Below, piece by piece: positions 7,533 to 13,980 of a stretch of 14,635 nt of DNA. The position numbers and the translations under genes were made by a program. The DNA lies in NCBI GenBank assembly GCA_023425485.1, contig JAFACO010000406.1, positions 1 through 14,635 of the forward strand, written 5' to 3'. Position 1 is the stretch's first letter. Each line of letters opens with the position of its first letter. The notes under the pieces were generated by a model. It was not told the DNA's origin and ran no database searches. It worked only from the letters and a program-made list of their open reading frames with translations. This DNA is from Bacillota bacterium. GTDB taxonomy: Bacteria > Bacillota > Clostridia > Lachnospirales > Lachnospiraceae.

Positions 7533-7835
7533 TTATTTCTTCAAGCACACAGTATTTGCAAGAATTATTGTTACTACTAGCGCAACCAAATACCCCCAAG
7601 GCATCAACCACTTTATTGGTGTCGGAAGTTGCCCATTGTAAGCTAACATAAGTCCAACAATTGCAGTTAATGAACCTAACCCACAACCTATAACGCGACC
7701 TAATCTCTTAACATTATACCTTGATTTCTGCTCACTGCTTGCAGTATTAAATCCTGCAATTAAAAACGTTCCTTTGCCAATAAACAGAAGAATTGACAAT
7801 ACAGCCATAACAATTACTAAAATCCACGGAATCAT
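7533..7835 (-). CDS. Small DUF3784-family membrane protein
   Basis: This 100-residue protein has three hydrophobic segments (about 3-20, 47-66 and 79-96) and a cytosolic-looking basic loop (36-48). The motif GKGTFLIAGFNT (20-31) followed by SSEQKSRYNVKRL is typical of the DUF3784 family of clostridial and bacillar membrane proteins, whose function is unknown. The C-terminus ends in LKK. ATG 7835 has an excellent AGGAGGT site 8 nt upstream, and that site sits in the 19-nt gap after the stop of the preceding acetyltransferase gene, so the two are probably co-transcribed. The family is small and often found alone or beside regulators or transporters. I cannot assign a substrate or partner. Confidence 0.8.
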   Translation of the reverse strand: MIPWILVIVMAVLSILLFIGKGTFLIAGFNTASSEQKSRYNVKRLGRVIGCGLGSLTAIVGLMLAYNGQLPTPIKWLMPWGYLVALVVTIILANTVCLKK

Positions 7836-7854
7836 CTTTTGTTACCTCCTAATA

Positions 7855-8451
7855 TTACAGATATTTTCTAACTACAATTATCTCTTCAAGTTTTCTATGG
7901 GATACGAAGCCTGCCTTTTCATAGATGGAAAAAGCTCCGTGGTAATTATGCTGATGATTCTCTACATATATAGTTGGATATGCCTCAACATAAGTATATC
8001 CCTCCAAAGCTGCGTCTTCAATTACTTTCTCTAAAAGCTTTGTTGCTATTCCCTTACGGCGCATGTTAGGAGCAATTGAGTAGCAAACAATCGATCTGAC
8101 CCTTTCTGTCACCTTATAATCTTCCCAAAGCTCCGGTGCATTTTTTTGATTGAAGGTCTCATATTCCGATCTATCATTGGCATTACACCAACCCACAACC
8201 CTATCATCAATATATGCCAGATAGCCTTGCAGTTTTCTTTGCTCAATCATTTTTACGGCAAGTTCCCTTTTAAAACAAGAACCACCATTGGACTCATACT
8301 CCTCTTTTTCTGCTTGTAAATTATCATTCCAATGATAGTATACACAGTAACATCCAGCCCACTCCTCGTGGTCAGTAAAACCTATATGTTCAAAATAGTA
8401 TAAATAGTCCTTTATTAGCTCCGGTGTTAGTTTTTTAATCTCAATATTCAT
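7855..8451 (-). CDS. GNAT family N-acetyltransferase
   Basis: This 198-residue cytoplasmic protein is a GCN5-related acetyltransferase that should use acetyl-CoA. The acetyl-CoA pyrophosphate loop RRKGIA is at 131-136 in a typical motif A (YSIAPNMRRKGIATKLLEKV). A C-terminal motif B with IYEKAGF (176-182) is also present. The N-terminal third is rich in Trp, Tyr and Cys (EEWAGCYCVYYHW at 29-41) and probably forms the acceptor pocket; this block recurs in clostridial GNAT proteins of unknown substrate. The ATG at 8451 has AAAGGA upstream. The gene lies 80 nt after another GNAT gene and 19 nt before a DUF3784 gene on the same strand. The 80-nt gap has no clear terminator. The family call is firm, the substrate unknown. 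Confidence 0.88.
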   Translation of the reverse strand: MNIEIKKLTPELIKDYLYYFEHIGFTDHEEWAGCYCVYYHWNDNLQAEKEEYESNGGSCFKRELAVKMIEQRKLQGYLAYIDDRVVGWCNANDRSEYETFNQKNAPELWEDYKVTERVRSIVCYSIAPNMRRKGIATKLLEKVIEDAALEGYTYVEAYPTIYVENHQHNYHGAFSIYEKAGFVSHRKLEEIIVVRKYL

Positions 8452-8531
8452 AGGTTTTCCTTTCGTTCCATACGTAAGTTTATCGCGTGAATTTTATTTA
8501 TTTAATTAATGCTTGATAAAATCAGCTCGAA

Positions 8532-8990
8532 TTACTCTACCATTAATCGCATTTCATTTTCTAACATCTTAAAGTCTAATTTTTCATAAACAGGTCTTCC
8601 AGCTTCCGTTGCATTTAAATATAGCTCGCCCACTCCAAGATTCCTCGCTTCCGTAATTACCTCTTGTAAGAGTTTGGTTGCCAAACCCTGTCTGCGATAA
8701 TTTGGAAGTGTATATACATTATATACGTACCCAATCTTTCCTGATAAATTGTAGGTCTTTGGGATAACCTGTGTGATGATAGTGACTACGCTGGCAACAA
8801 TCTGCTCCTTATGTGTAGCAATATAACATAATACTGACTCTGAATTAATGCTGCTATGGAAGAAATCCGTAGTAGCCTTCATAAATTCATCAGATGCTTC
8901 CCTGTTCATGACATCTGTAATAAATGCTTTCCTATTTGCAATAACCTTTTCCACATCTTCTTTTGATGCTCTTTTAATTAATATTTCCAA
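8532..8990 (-). CDS. GNAT family N-acetyltransferase (TTG start)
   Basis: This 152-residue single-domain GNAT enzyme has the acetyl-CoA loop RRQGLA at 99-104 after strand VYNVYTLPNY, and a motif-B-like VYEKLDF at 134-140 in the C-terminal part. The start is TTG at 8990, supported by GGAGG (8998-9002 on the complement) at 7-nt spacing. No ATG exists near it that would keep the N-terminal strand MEILIKRAS. The stop of the upstream PNPOx-like gene is only 15 nt away, so the two form an operon. A weak start codon fits lower expression of the downstream gene. The substrate is unknown; the chain length and compact fold match generic single-domain GNATs. Confidence 0.87.
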   Translation of the reverse strand: MEILIKRASKEDVEKVIANRKAFITDVMNREASDEFMKATTDFFHSSINSESVLCYIATHKEQIVASVVTIITQVIPKTYNLSGKIGYVYNVYTLPNYRRQGLATKLLQEVITEARNLGVGELYLNATEAGRPVYEKLDFKMLENEMRLMVE

Positions 8991-9005
8991 GTTGCTGCCT
9001 CCAAT

Positions 9006-9476
9006 TTAATCCGTCATGACAATTTCATATTGGAATGGAAAACTCTCCGCCTCCTTAAGGTTAAAGTCAATTTGATAGCCTGCGCCATCCTTATAGCAAA
9101 AACCCTTATCTAGTTCAACTTTTACATAGCACATAAATTCATCCTGCTCATTGTTATGTTTAAAATACCAGGGTTCAAAAGCTTTTATTAATTTTTCACG
9201 AATGTCTTTATTTTGAGGAAGTAAAGGATGTCCAATCTCATATGCCCTACCATCAAATCGATAGCAATCCTTACAAAGGGAAATATTCGGATTGTGCTCT
9301 ATTTCCTGAACTTTTCGTGATTTCTTATAAGTCACAATATAAAATGCTCCAGAATCATAATAGGTATCAATCATACGTACCGTAGGAACATTATCTTTTG
9401 CCGTAGCAAACGCAAATTGTCGGTCACTTGCAAATAGTTCCGTCATTGTATTCATTGCCTTTTCATATGAATTCAT
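9006..9476 (-). CDS. Pyridoxamine 5'-phosphate oxidase-like flavin-binding protein
   Basis: This 156-residue protein belongs to the PNPOx-like split-barrel family, which binds FMN, F420 or haem-type ligands; many small members are general-stress or reductase proteins. The typical N-terminal pattern is present: FAFATAKDNVPTVRMID (21-37), with R34 as a likely phosphate ligand, then FYIVTYKKSRKVQEIEHNPN (45-64). The C-terminal half has FMCYVKVELDKGFCYKD and ends in MTD. Cys68 and Cys71 (CKDC) form a CxxC pair within the barrel. ATG 9476 has GGGAGGG upstream. It is first of an operon with the GNAT genes. Cofactor and reaction cannot be set from sequence; the full pyridoxamine oxidase activity is unlikely at this length. 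Confidence 0.82.
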   Translation of the reverse strand: MNSYEKAMNTMTELFASDRQFAFATAKDNVPTVRMIDTYYDSGAFYIVTYKKSRKVQEIEHNPNISLCKDCYRFDGRAYEIGHPLLPQNKDIREKLIKAFEPWYFKHNNEQDEFMCYVKVELDKGFCYKDGAGYQIDFNLKEAESFPFQYEIVMTD

Positions 9477-9508
9477 CTTACATCCCTCCCTATTTTTAGG
9501 TAAATTTT

Positions 9509-9530
9509 ATACACCTGTTTATAACTGTAT
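9509..9530. promoter_or_regulatory. Inverted repeat upstream of the PNPOx-GNAT operon, possible operator
   Basis: ATACA (9509-9513) and TGTAT (9526-9530) form a 5-bp inverted repeat separated by 12 nt, about 33-54 nt before the start codon, where a repressor site would be expected. It is short and the DNA is AT-rich, so chance is a real alternative. No convincing promoter could be fixed in 9477-9636. Confidence 0.25.
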
Positions 9531-9636
9531 TTCTATTATTATAATTGATTTAGCAAAACAATTCTACCATAAATTAACTATATCTGGATGGATCAGGAGC
9601 ATATTTAAATTAATAAGATGAACTTTCTATAATTTG

Positions 9637-9662
9637 AAAAGAACAGCCAAAGCTGTTCTTTT
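9637..9662. terminator. Strong bidirectional intrinsic terminator
   Basis: AAAAGAACAGC (9637-9647) and GCTGTTCTTTT (9652-9662) form a perfect 11-bp stem with a CAAA loop, with T runs on both strands. It lies 64 nt after the stop of the minus-strand gene ending at 9727 and so ends that transcription unit, insulating the PNPOx operon. Confidence 0.88.
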
Positions 9663-9726
9663 TTACATGCGTGTCAATGCATACACTATATAATTATCAC
9701 TATAGGAAAGGAGATACTTTTTATTT

Positions 9727-10722
9727 TTATTCCTTTACTTTTTCCTTCAGGCAATCCTCCGGATTGAGTTTGATAAGCTCCCATTCTCCACCATCTTGTT
9801 TCTTATATTGTGATATTTCAATATCTGTATCATTGGTTAATTGATAGAACACAATTAGATAATCATTCCCATCCGTACCTTTAAAGGAAACATTCTTTCT
9901 ATAACCATCCTGCACAATAGGATACATTTCCTTAATCATCGAGCACCAACCCCCATAACGTATCTGCACAGAAGCTTCCGCATCGTGAGACCAACCATGA
10001 TAAGGCGCGCACAAATAATCTTCCCCCACGAATTCTAGATTATCAATATAATATCTACCATTCTCCTCAACTAAATCAACAAATCCATAATAATAGGCAA
10101 AAACGCCCGTATATTTTTCTGTTCCCTCTATTGTTTCAAGCTCCACAAAATAACGTTTTTTATTAGTAAGATTGTCATATATAGGGATTTCCCTATACTT
10201 AATTAAGTTGATATGTAAAATATTTTTAAAGGTGTTCAAATATTCTTTGTAGTTTAGTTTCTTTTTGTATTGGGAGGATAAAAAGTTATATGCCACCGGA
10301 TAAGGTATCTTTCCGTTACCTAAACTTCCACAGCCTGCACCCTTATCCTCTTCATGATTGGCTGCCTCTCTTAGTATGCTATAGTAATTTAATATGGTTT
10401 CCTCTGGAGTTGCTAATAAGTCTTTAGGGAGCTTTATTTTCGAGGCTTTCTTCCCAAAATAATCATCAAAGAATTGAGTATTATACCGATTATTTAATAC
10501 CGGCAGATCGGAAGGTCTGAAGTAGGTTTCAACATCCAACTTTTTTGATTCTGAACTATCCTCTTGTTCAATTGTTTGTTTTAAATAATTACCACCCATC
10601 ACAAGTATAGTTTCTTTGTTATGCCTCTTATATTGCCAAAACACAAGGCATAATAACAGGAGTACAACCAAGGTCATTAGTGTAAGAAGCTTTATCTTTC
10701 TGTTAATTATAATTAGCCTCAC
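9727..10722 (-). CDS. Membrane-anchored extracytoplasmic protein of unknown function
   Basis: I do not recognise a characterised homologue; the block ATPEETILNYYSILREAAN (105-123) with GCGSLGNGKIPYPVAYNFLSS (130-150) looks conserved-clostridial. It has 331 residues and one N-terminal transmembrane segment (about 11-29) after RK-rich residues, so the rest is probably outside the cell. The Cys at 25 is not in a lipobox. C131, C238, C260 and C324 are extracytoplasmic and could form disulfides. The fold could be NTF2-like in the 105-235 part, from the ETILNYYSILREA helix and following beta strands; this is a guess. The start is GTG at 10722 with a weak AAGG site 10 nt upstream; no better start keeps the anchor. 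It is last of a run of three single-pass proteins and is followed by the terminator at 9637-9662. Confidence 0.75.
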   Translation of the reverse strand: MRLIIINRKIKLLTLMTLVVLLLLCLVFWQYKRHNKETILVMGGNYLKQTIEQEDSSESKKLDVETYFRPSDLPVLNNRYNTQFFDDYFGKKASKIKLPKDLLATPEETILNYYSILREAANHEEDKGAGCGSLGNGKIPYPVAYNFLSSQYKKKLNYKEYLNTFKNILHINLIKYREIPIYDNLTNKKRYFVELETIEGTEKYTGVFAYYYGFVDLVEENGRYYIDNLEFVGEDYLCAPYHGWSHDAEASVQIRYGGWCSMIKEMYPIVQDGYRKNVSFKGTDGNDYLIVFYQLTNDTDIEISQYKKQDGGEWELIKLNPEDCLKEKVKE

Positions 10723-10841
10723 TCTATCACAACCTTATATATTATTGTTTCTATAATATATGGATAATAAGTCAAAATTATTGTTATAAATAAAGCAATT
10801 GATTAAATAGTGAAAAAGTGCTTAAAGATAAGTCATTAACT

Positions 10842-11213
10842 TCAATTCTCTATATTTGTTTTATTATATACCCATTCCTCCAAGGCTTTCCTGCTAAATA
10901 TGTATTCACTGCCTAGCTTAGTATATGGAATCCCTTCTAGTTCACCACTTATAATGGCTCTTATGAAATCATCCCGCTGATATCCAAGTAAGATTCCTGC
11001 ATCATAAGTAATTAAAATATCATTATTTGTGTAATTTTTATTACCTGTATAAATAACATCTGCTGACGTACTTGTGAAAGAACCACTTAGATTACCTGTT
11101 AAATTGCCATATAATTGATTACCTTGACGTATGGCATTAGACAAAATAAATGAGCTAACGATTAATGCAATTCCCAAAAAAATCATACCATAAAATAATG
11201 TATCTTTTTTCAT
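10842..11213 (-). CDS. Single-pass membrane protein with excisionase-like helix-turn-helix domain
   Basis: This 123-residue protein has one transmembrane segment (about 7-27), a Gly/Asn/Ser/Thr-rich spacer (31-64) and a C-terminal segment (65-117) that matches the pattern of excisionase/MerR-type winged helix domains: ILITYDAGILLGYQRDDF, then IRAIISGELEGIPYTKLGSEYIFSRKALEEWV. The small core, the ISGELEGIPY turn and the basic IFSRKALEEW helix are the key matches. If correct, this is a membrane-tethered DNA- or protein-binding module. Positive N-terminal residues (KK) suggest the C-terminus may face outside, which would argue against DNA binding and for another use of the fold. ATG 11213 is supported by GAGAGG 9 nt upstream. 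It is 25 nt after the preceding membrane-protein gene, so they are likely co-transcribed. Confidence 0.72.
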   Translation of the reverse strand: MKKDTLFYGMIFLGIALIVSSFILSNAIRQGNQLYGNLTGNLSGSFTSTSADVIYTGNKNYTNNDILITYDAGILLGYQRDDFIRAIISGELEGIPYTKLGSEYIFSRKALEEWVYNKTNIEN

Positions 11214-11238
11214 TCCTTCATTCCTCTCGTTAAGAATT

Positions 11239-11655
11239 TTATTTAGTATCGCTTACACTTACTGTCCATACAATATAATTTTTCCAATAAATTTCTGTTT
11301 CTAGGTTTACCACTTTTTCATTAGAACGGAAGATAACTGTCCCACCAATTCTTTGCTCAAATGTAACCTTATACTTACTCTCTATATACCTATATAACTC
11401 ATTATCATTATCACCTGTTGGATTGTGAAATTCGTCATATTTTTCTTTCTTTGTAATGTATGTTGTTGGCTCGCCTTTTCGAACTAGAGCAAATTCCTTA
11501 TTCTTAAATTGCAATTGTATCATTCCTCTGATATAAGGAAATGGGGTTCCTTTTTGGAAAATGGCGGACCAATTAAGAATTAATGCAATTGAACAAAAAA
11601 TTATAACCACACTTATAAATGAAAGTACAATTATCTGTTTCTCACTCTTCTTCAA
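11239..11655 (-). CDS. Single-pass membrane protein of unknown function (TTG start)
   Basis: This 138-residue protein is unrecognised. It has an N-terminal transmembrane segment (about 8-28) after KKSEKQ, which predicts a cytoplasmic N-terminus and a 110-residue extracytoplasmic domain that is beta-rich and mixed-charge, with a C-terminal hydrophobic stretch (YWKNYIVWTVSV, 123-134). There is no lipobox, no Cys pair and no recognised motif. The start is TTG at 11655 with a GGGGGA purine-rich site about 6 nt upstream, and no ATG upstream of the membrane segment. It shares size and architecture with the two genes that follow it and lies 25 nt before the HTH-containing gene and 40 nt after the kinase gene, so it sits in a likely operon. 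Confidence 0.7.
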   Translation of the reverse strand: MKKSEKQIIVLSFISVVIIFCSIALILNWSAIFQKGTPFPYIRGMIQLQFKNKEFALVRKGEPTTYITKKEKYDEFHNPTGDNDNELYRYIESKYKVTFEQRIGGTVIFRSNEKVVNLETEIYWKNYIVWTVSVSDTK

Positions 11656-11695
11656 ATTAATCCCCCTGACTTCAAAATCAACCTAAATGCTATCA

Positions 11696-12427
11696 TTATT
11701 CCTTCGGGCATTCCCCTTTTCTAGCAAGAATAATGATATCCAGATACTCCTGTATCATTTCCTTCGTGACCTCCATTTGCTGCAAATATAATTCTGATAG
11801 GGTCTTCTTAAAATACCCTATCAAATCTTTATCCTGCGCATCTTCTGGAATAGGTGTATACTCGACCAAAAATACTGTTCTTGCGATATCGTACAAGTAA
11901 TGTCCATGACATAAATTCATAAAATCGATTACTGATACCCTATCCTCTGATAATAAAATATTACCCGGATGAAAATCACCATGGCAAAGTGTATCTCCCT
12001 CTGGCAATTGATGTATTCTCTGAATTACTTCATGTTTTTGACTAAGTCCGATGTTGGCATTATTAATATGGTGTATTAAAAAATCTTTATAGTTGGGTAA
12101 ATCGGTTACAACATTTTTTAGAATTGCTTTATGTAGACTTGCCATATATACTGCACAGCCTGGTAGATTCCCTGATTTCATGACCCAGTCCAGTAATGAC
12201 TCCCCTTCCACCTTGTCATAGATAATACCTGTACTTTCTTCATGGGTAACTATCTCATAGGCTACTGGCTTTTCAAAGTTCATATGGCCAATTGTTCTAG
12301 CATTATGATATTCATTCACGATATCTTCCTGTGGATAACCCTCATGAAAAAGTTTTAAAACTTTACCTTCTTTCCATTCGTATACCTTGGCTGTATTACC
12401 CACGCCAATAATTTTATCAAGCTTCAT
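11696..12427 (-). CDS. APH-fold small-molecule kinase
   Basis: This 243-residue protein is an aminoglycoside-phosphotransferase-like kinase. Counting from the chosen start, the nucleotide loop IGVGNTAKVYEW is at 7-18, the likely ATP lysine is K25 in KVLKLF, the catalytic loop CHGDFHPGN is at 148-156 (base D151, N156), and the metal-binding VIDF is near 166-169 (D168). All kinase residues are intact and the length is short, as in several bacterial hydroxyl-kinases of this fold. I place the start at 12427, not at the in-frame ATG at 12451, because AAAGGAG lies 5-6 nt before 12427 and nothing comparable precedes 12451. It starts 43 nt after the HAD gene and may form a unit with it. Substrate unknown. 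Confidence 0.85.
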   Translation of the reverse strand: MKLDKIIGVGNTAKVYEWKEGKVLKLFHEGYPQEDIVNEYHNARTIGHMNFEKPVAYEIVTHEESTGIIYDKVEGESLLDWVMKSGNLPGCAVYMASLHKAILKNVVTDLPNYKDFLIHHINNANIGLSQKHEVIQRIHQLPEGDTLCHGDFHPGNILLSEDRVSVIDFMNLCHGHYLYDIARTVFLVEYTPIPEDAQDKDLIGYFKKTLSELYLQQMEVTKEMIQEYLDIIILARKGECPKE

Positions 12428-12470
12428 AAATTCTCCTTTGTGTACTTTCATTTAATCTAAATAACTGCTT

Positions 12471-13088
12471 TTAAAATACTATGTCATATAATTGTTTAAA
12501 CTCACTTATATTATAGTCCGCTATTTGGCTTACTTTTCCCGTATCATCAAAGTAACAGGAGGAAATACCCGCATTCTTTCCTGCCATGATATCAAGGTCC
12601 CTATCCCCTATCATAATTGCCTCTTTGCGATTGATTTTATGCTTTTCTATTAGATGATTCAACGCCTGTGGGCTAGGTTTTCTCTCAAATCCATGCGTCG
12701 AGATTATGCAGTCTTTAAAATAATCATTGAGTTTATAAAACTTTAGTATCTGAAGGGCGGATTCTCCTCTATGTGTGTATAAATAATTGAACTTCCCTGC
12801 CTCACTAATCTCTTTACAAATAGCTTCAATATATGGATAGGGTTTATATTGTTCCACACCCATCTCCATATAGATTTTATTCGACCGTTCAAAAAAAGGA
12901 TCCATAAGCTGGTATTTTTCTTTATATATCTCAATGGCATGCTGCATGGTAACTTTCATATGACGCATTATTTCATCCAAGTTCTCTGTTATACCCTCTT
13001 CATCCAGTGCTTTTTGAAAAGCAAGTGCCATCACCGGATAGGAATTAAATAGTGTACCATCAAAATCCCAAACTATATGTTTATACAT
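12471..13088 (-). CDS. HAD-family hydrolase (phosphatase-like)
   Basis: This 205-residue protein is a HAD superfamily hydrolase of the subfamily IA type, similar in layout to phosphoglycolate phosphatases. Motif I is DFDGT (8-12), with nucleophile D8 and acid/base D10. Motif II is T105 in YLYTHR, motif III is K137 in RKPSP, and motif IV is GDRDLD (161-166), with D162 and D166. A cap domain of about 60-70 residues lies between motif I and motif II (about 18-85). All catalytic residues are present. The substrate is not identifiable. ATG 13088 has GGAGGT at 6 nt. A small hairpin (13100-13120) abuts this ribosome binding site. It is followed by the kinase gene on the same strand, and the pairing could suggest a shared small-molecule phosphate step. 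Confidence 0.88.
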   Translation of the reverse strand: MYKHIVWDFDGTLFNSYPVMALAFQKALDEEGITENLDEIMRHMKVTMQHAIEIYKEKYQLMDPFFERSNKIYMEMGVEQYKPYPYIEAICKEISEAGKFNYLYTHRGESALQILKFYKLNDYFKDCIISTHGFERKPSPQALNHLIEKHKINRKEAIMIGDRDLDIMAGKNAGISSCYFDDTGKVSQIADYNISEFKQLYDIVF

Positions 13089-13099
13089 TGTAGTACCTC

Positions 13100-13120
13100 C
13101 AAGGTAGTCTTAACTACTTG
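13100..13120 (-). other. Hairpin overlapping the ribosome binding site region of the HAD gene
   Basis: CAAGTAGT (13120-13113) pairs with ACTACCTTG (13108-13100) on the minus strand with one bulge and a 4-nt loop. The right arm runs into the GGAGGT site (13100-13095), so it could slow initiation. No T run follows, so it is not a terminator. Confidence 0.3.
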
Positions 13121-13141
13121 ATAATCACAAATTAACTTATC

Positions 13142-13858
13142 TTAATCTCCCATTGTAAGATAGCCCAAATCACGCATAATACAGATATACATTTTAAAAT
13201 TTGAATTTCTTAAGTTTATATCCTCTCTTGTAATACCTTTATATGCAATTAAGCGATTATATAACCCGATTCCGCTTCCGTTTAGACTAATATAACCCGT
13301 CGTTTCCTCAAAAAAGATACAGATGTCCTCGTTATCTTCTTTATGGTGTTTCCTGTGATCTTCTGGCAGCTCCTCCCACCTGGGATCTTTTTCCTCATAT
13401 ATTTGCTGATTACGTAAGGTTTTGGGTAAATAATAACCTTTCATTATTAACCCATAGTCCTCCGGAGAAGAATTTGAAACCTCCTTAGAAAGTTCATTCT
13501 GCCTCCTTCGCCAGCCTTCTAACTCCTCATTGGACATCTCAAGTGATACCTGGTCCAACTTCTTCCTATCCTTTAGACAGCAATTCATAACAACATTGAT
13601 ATAAAAATTCCTCATACGGCTATCCTCTGAATTCAAGGGAATTGCCTCACATTGTTGTAGAAAATATTCTTCCACCTCACTTATGGTGTGAGGTTGTGGG
13701 TTAATTATTTGAGCGCACTTTTTTTCCCACGCTTCACGTTTTGCTTCTTGCTTAGGATTAACATCTGGCGTAAATACAGCACCAATTTTGCCTACTGTTA
13801 CCATTCCATTTTCATCTCTAATTGTTATACTACCATCTTCCTTACGTTCAACAGCCAT
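13142..13858 (-). CDS. Soluble protein of unknown function
   Basis: I do not recognise this 238-residue protein. It is hydrophilic and charged, with no signal peptide or membrane segment. A basic/acidic helix-prone region (about 96-130, with EELEGWRRRQNELSKEV) is likely helical, followed by a Trp/Tyr-containing middle (YGLIMKGYYLPKTLRNQQIYEEKDPRW, 135-161). The C-terminal third (178-238) has alternating hydrophobic and charged residues that suggest a small mixed domain ending in LGYLTMGD. Cys residues C48, C70, C93, C94 and C180 are not arranged as a metal site. ATG 13858 has AAGGA at slightly long spacing; no alternative is better. It precedes the HAD gene by 53 nt and could be its operon partner. 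No phage or plasmid link is visible. Confidence 0.7.
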   Translation of the reverse strand: MAVERKEDGSITIRDENGMVTVGKIGAVFTPDVNPKQEAKREAWEKKCAQIINPQPHTISEVEEYFLQQCEAIPLNSEDSRMRNFYINVVMNCCLKDRKKLDQVSLEMSNEELEGWRRRQNELSKEVSNSSPEDYGLIMKGYYLPKTLRNQQIYEEKDPRWEELPEDHRKHHKEDNEDICIFFEETTGYISLNGSGIGLYNRLIAYKGITREDINLRNSNFKMYICIMRDLGYLTMGD

Positions 13859-13891
13859 CTACATTCTTCCTTATCAAGGATAATAATTTAA

Positions 13892-13941
13892 TAACTGTTC
13901 AGAGCCAACCGCAGATTTTTGAGCTAGGTTCTGAACAGTTA
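13892..13941. repeat. 15-bp inverted repeat between genes, possible terminator
   Basis: TAACTGTTCAGAGCC (13892-13906) pairs with GGTTCTGAACAGTTA (13927-13941) over 15 positions with one G-U pair, and the loop is 20 nt. On the minus strand it is followed by TTATTAAATTATTATCC, which is T-rich but broken, so it may end the glycosylase transcript. The stem is longer than a usual terminator and could be a small repeat element instead. Confidence 0.6.
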
Positions 13942-13980
13942 CATAATCTTTTACATATTAATTTAACCTTTAAGCTTCCT

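Noticed and set aside
7774..8034. Plus-strand open frame of 86 codons over the DUF3784 and GNAT genes
   Set aside because: It overlaps two well-supported minus-strand genes with good ribosome binding sites and has no motif of its own.
9700..9726. AAAGGAG-like site on the plus strand after the terminator
   Set aside because: No ATG, GTG or TTG frame of useful length follows it on the plus strand, so it is a chance purine stretch.
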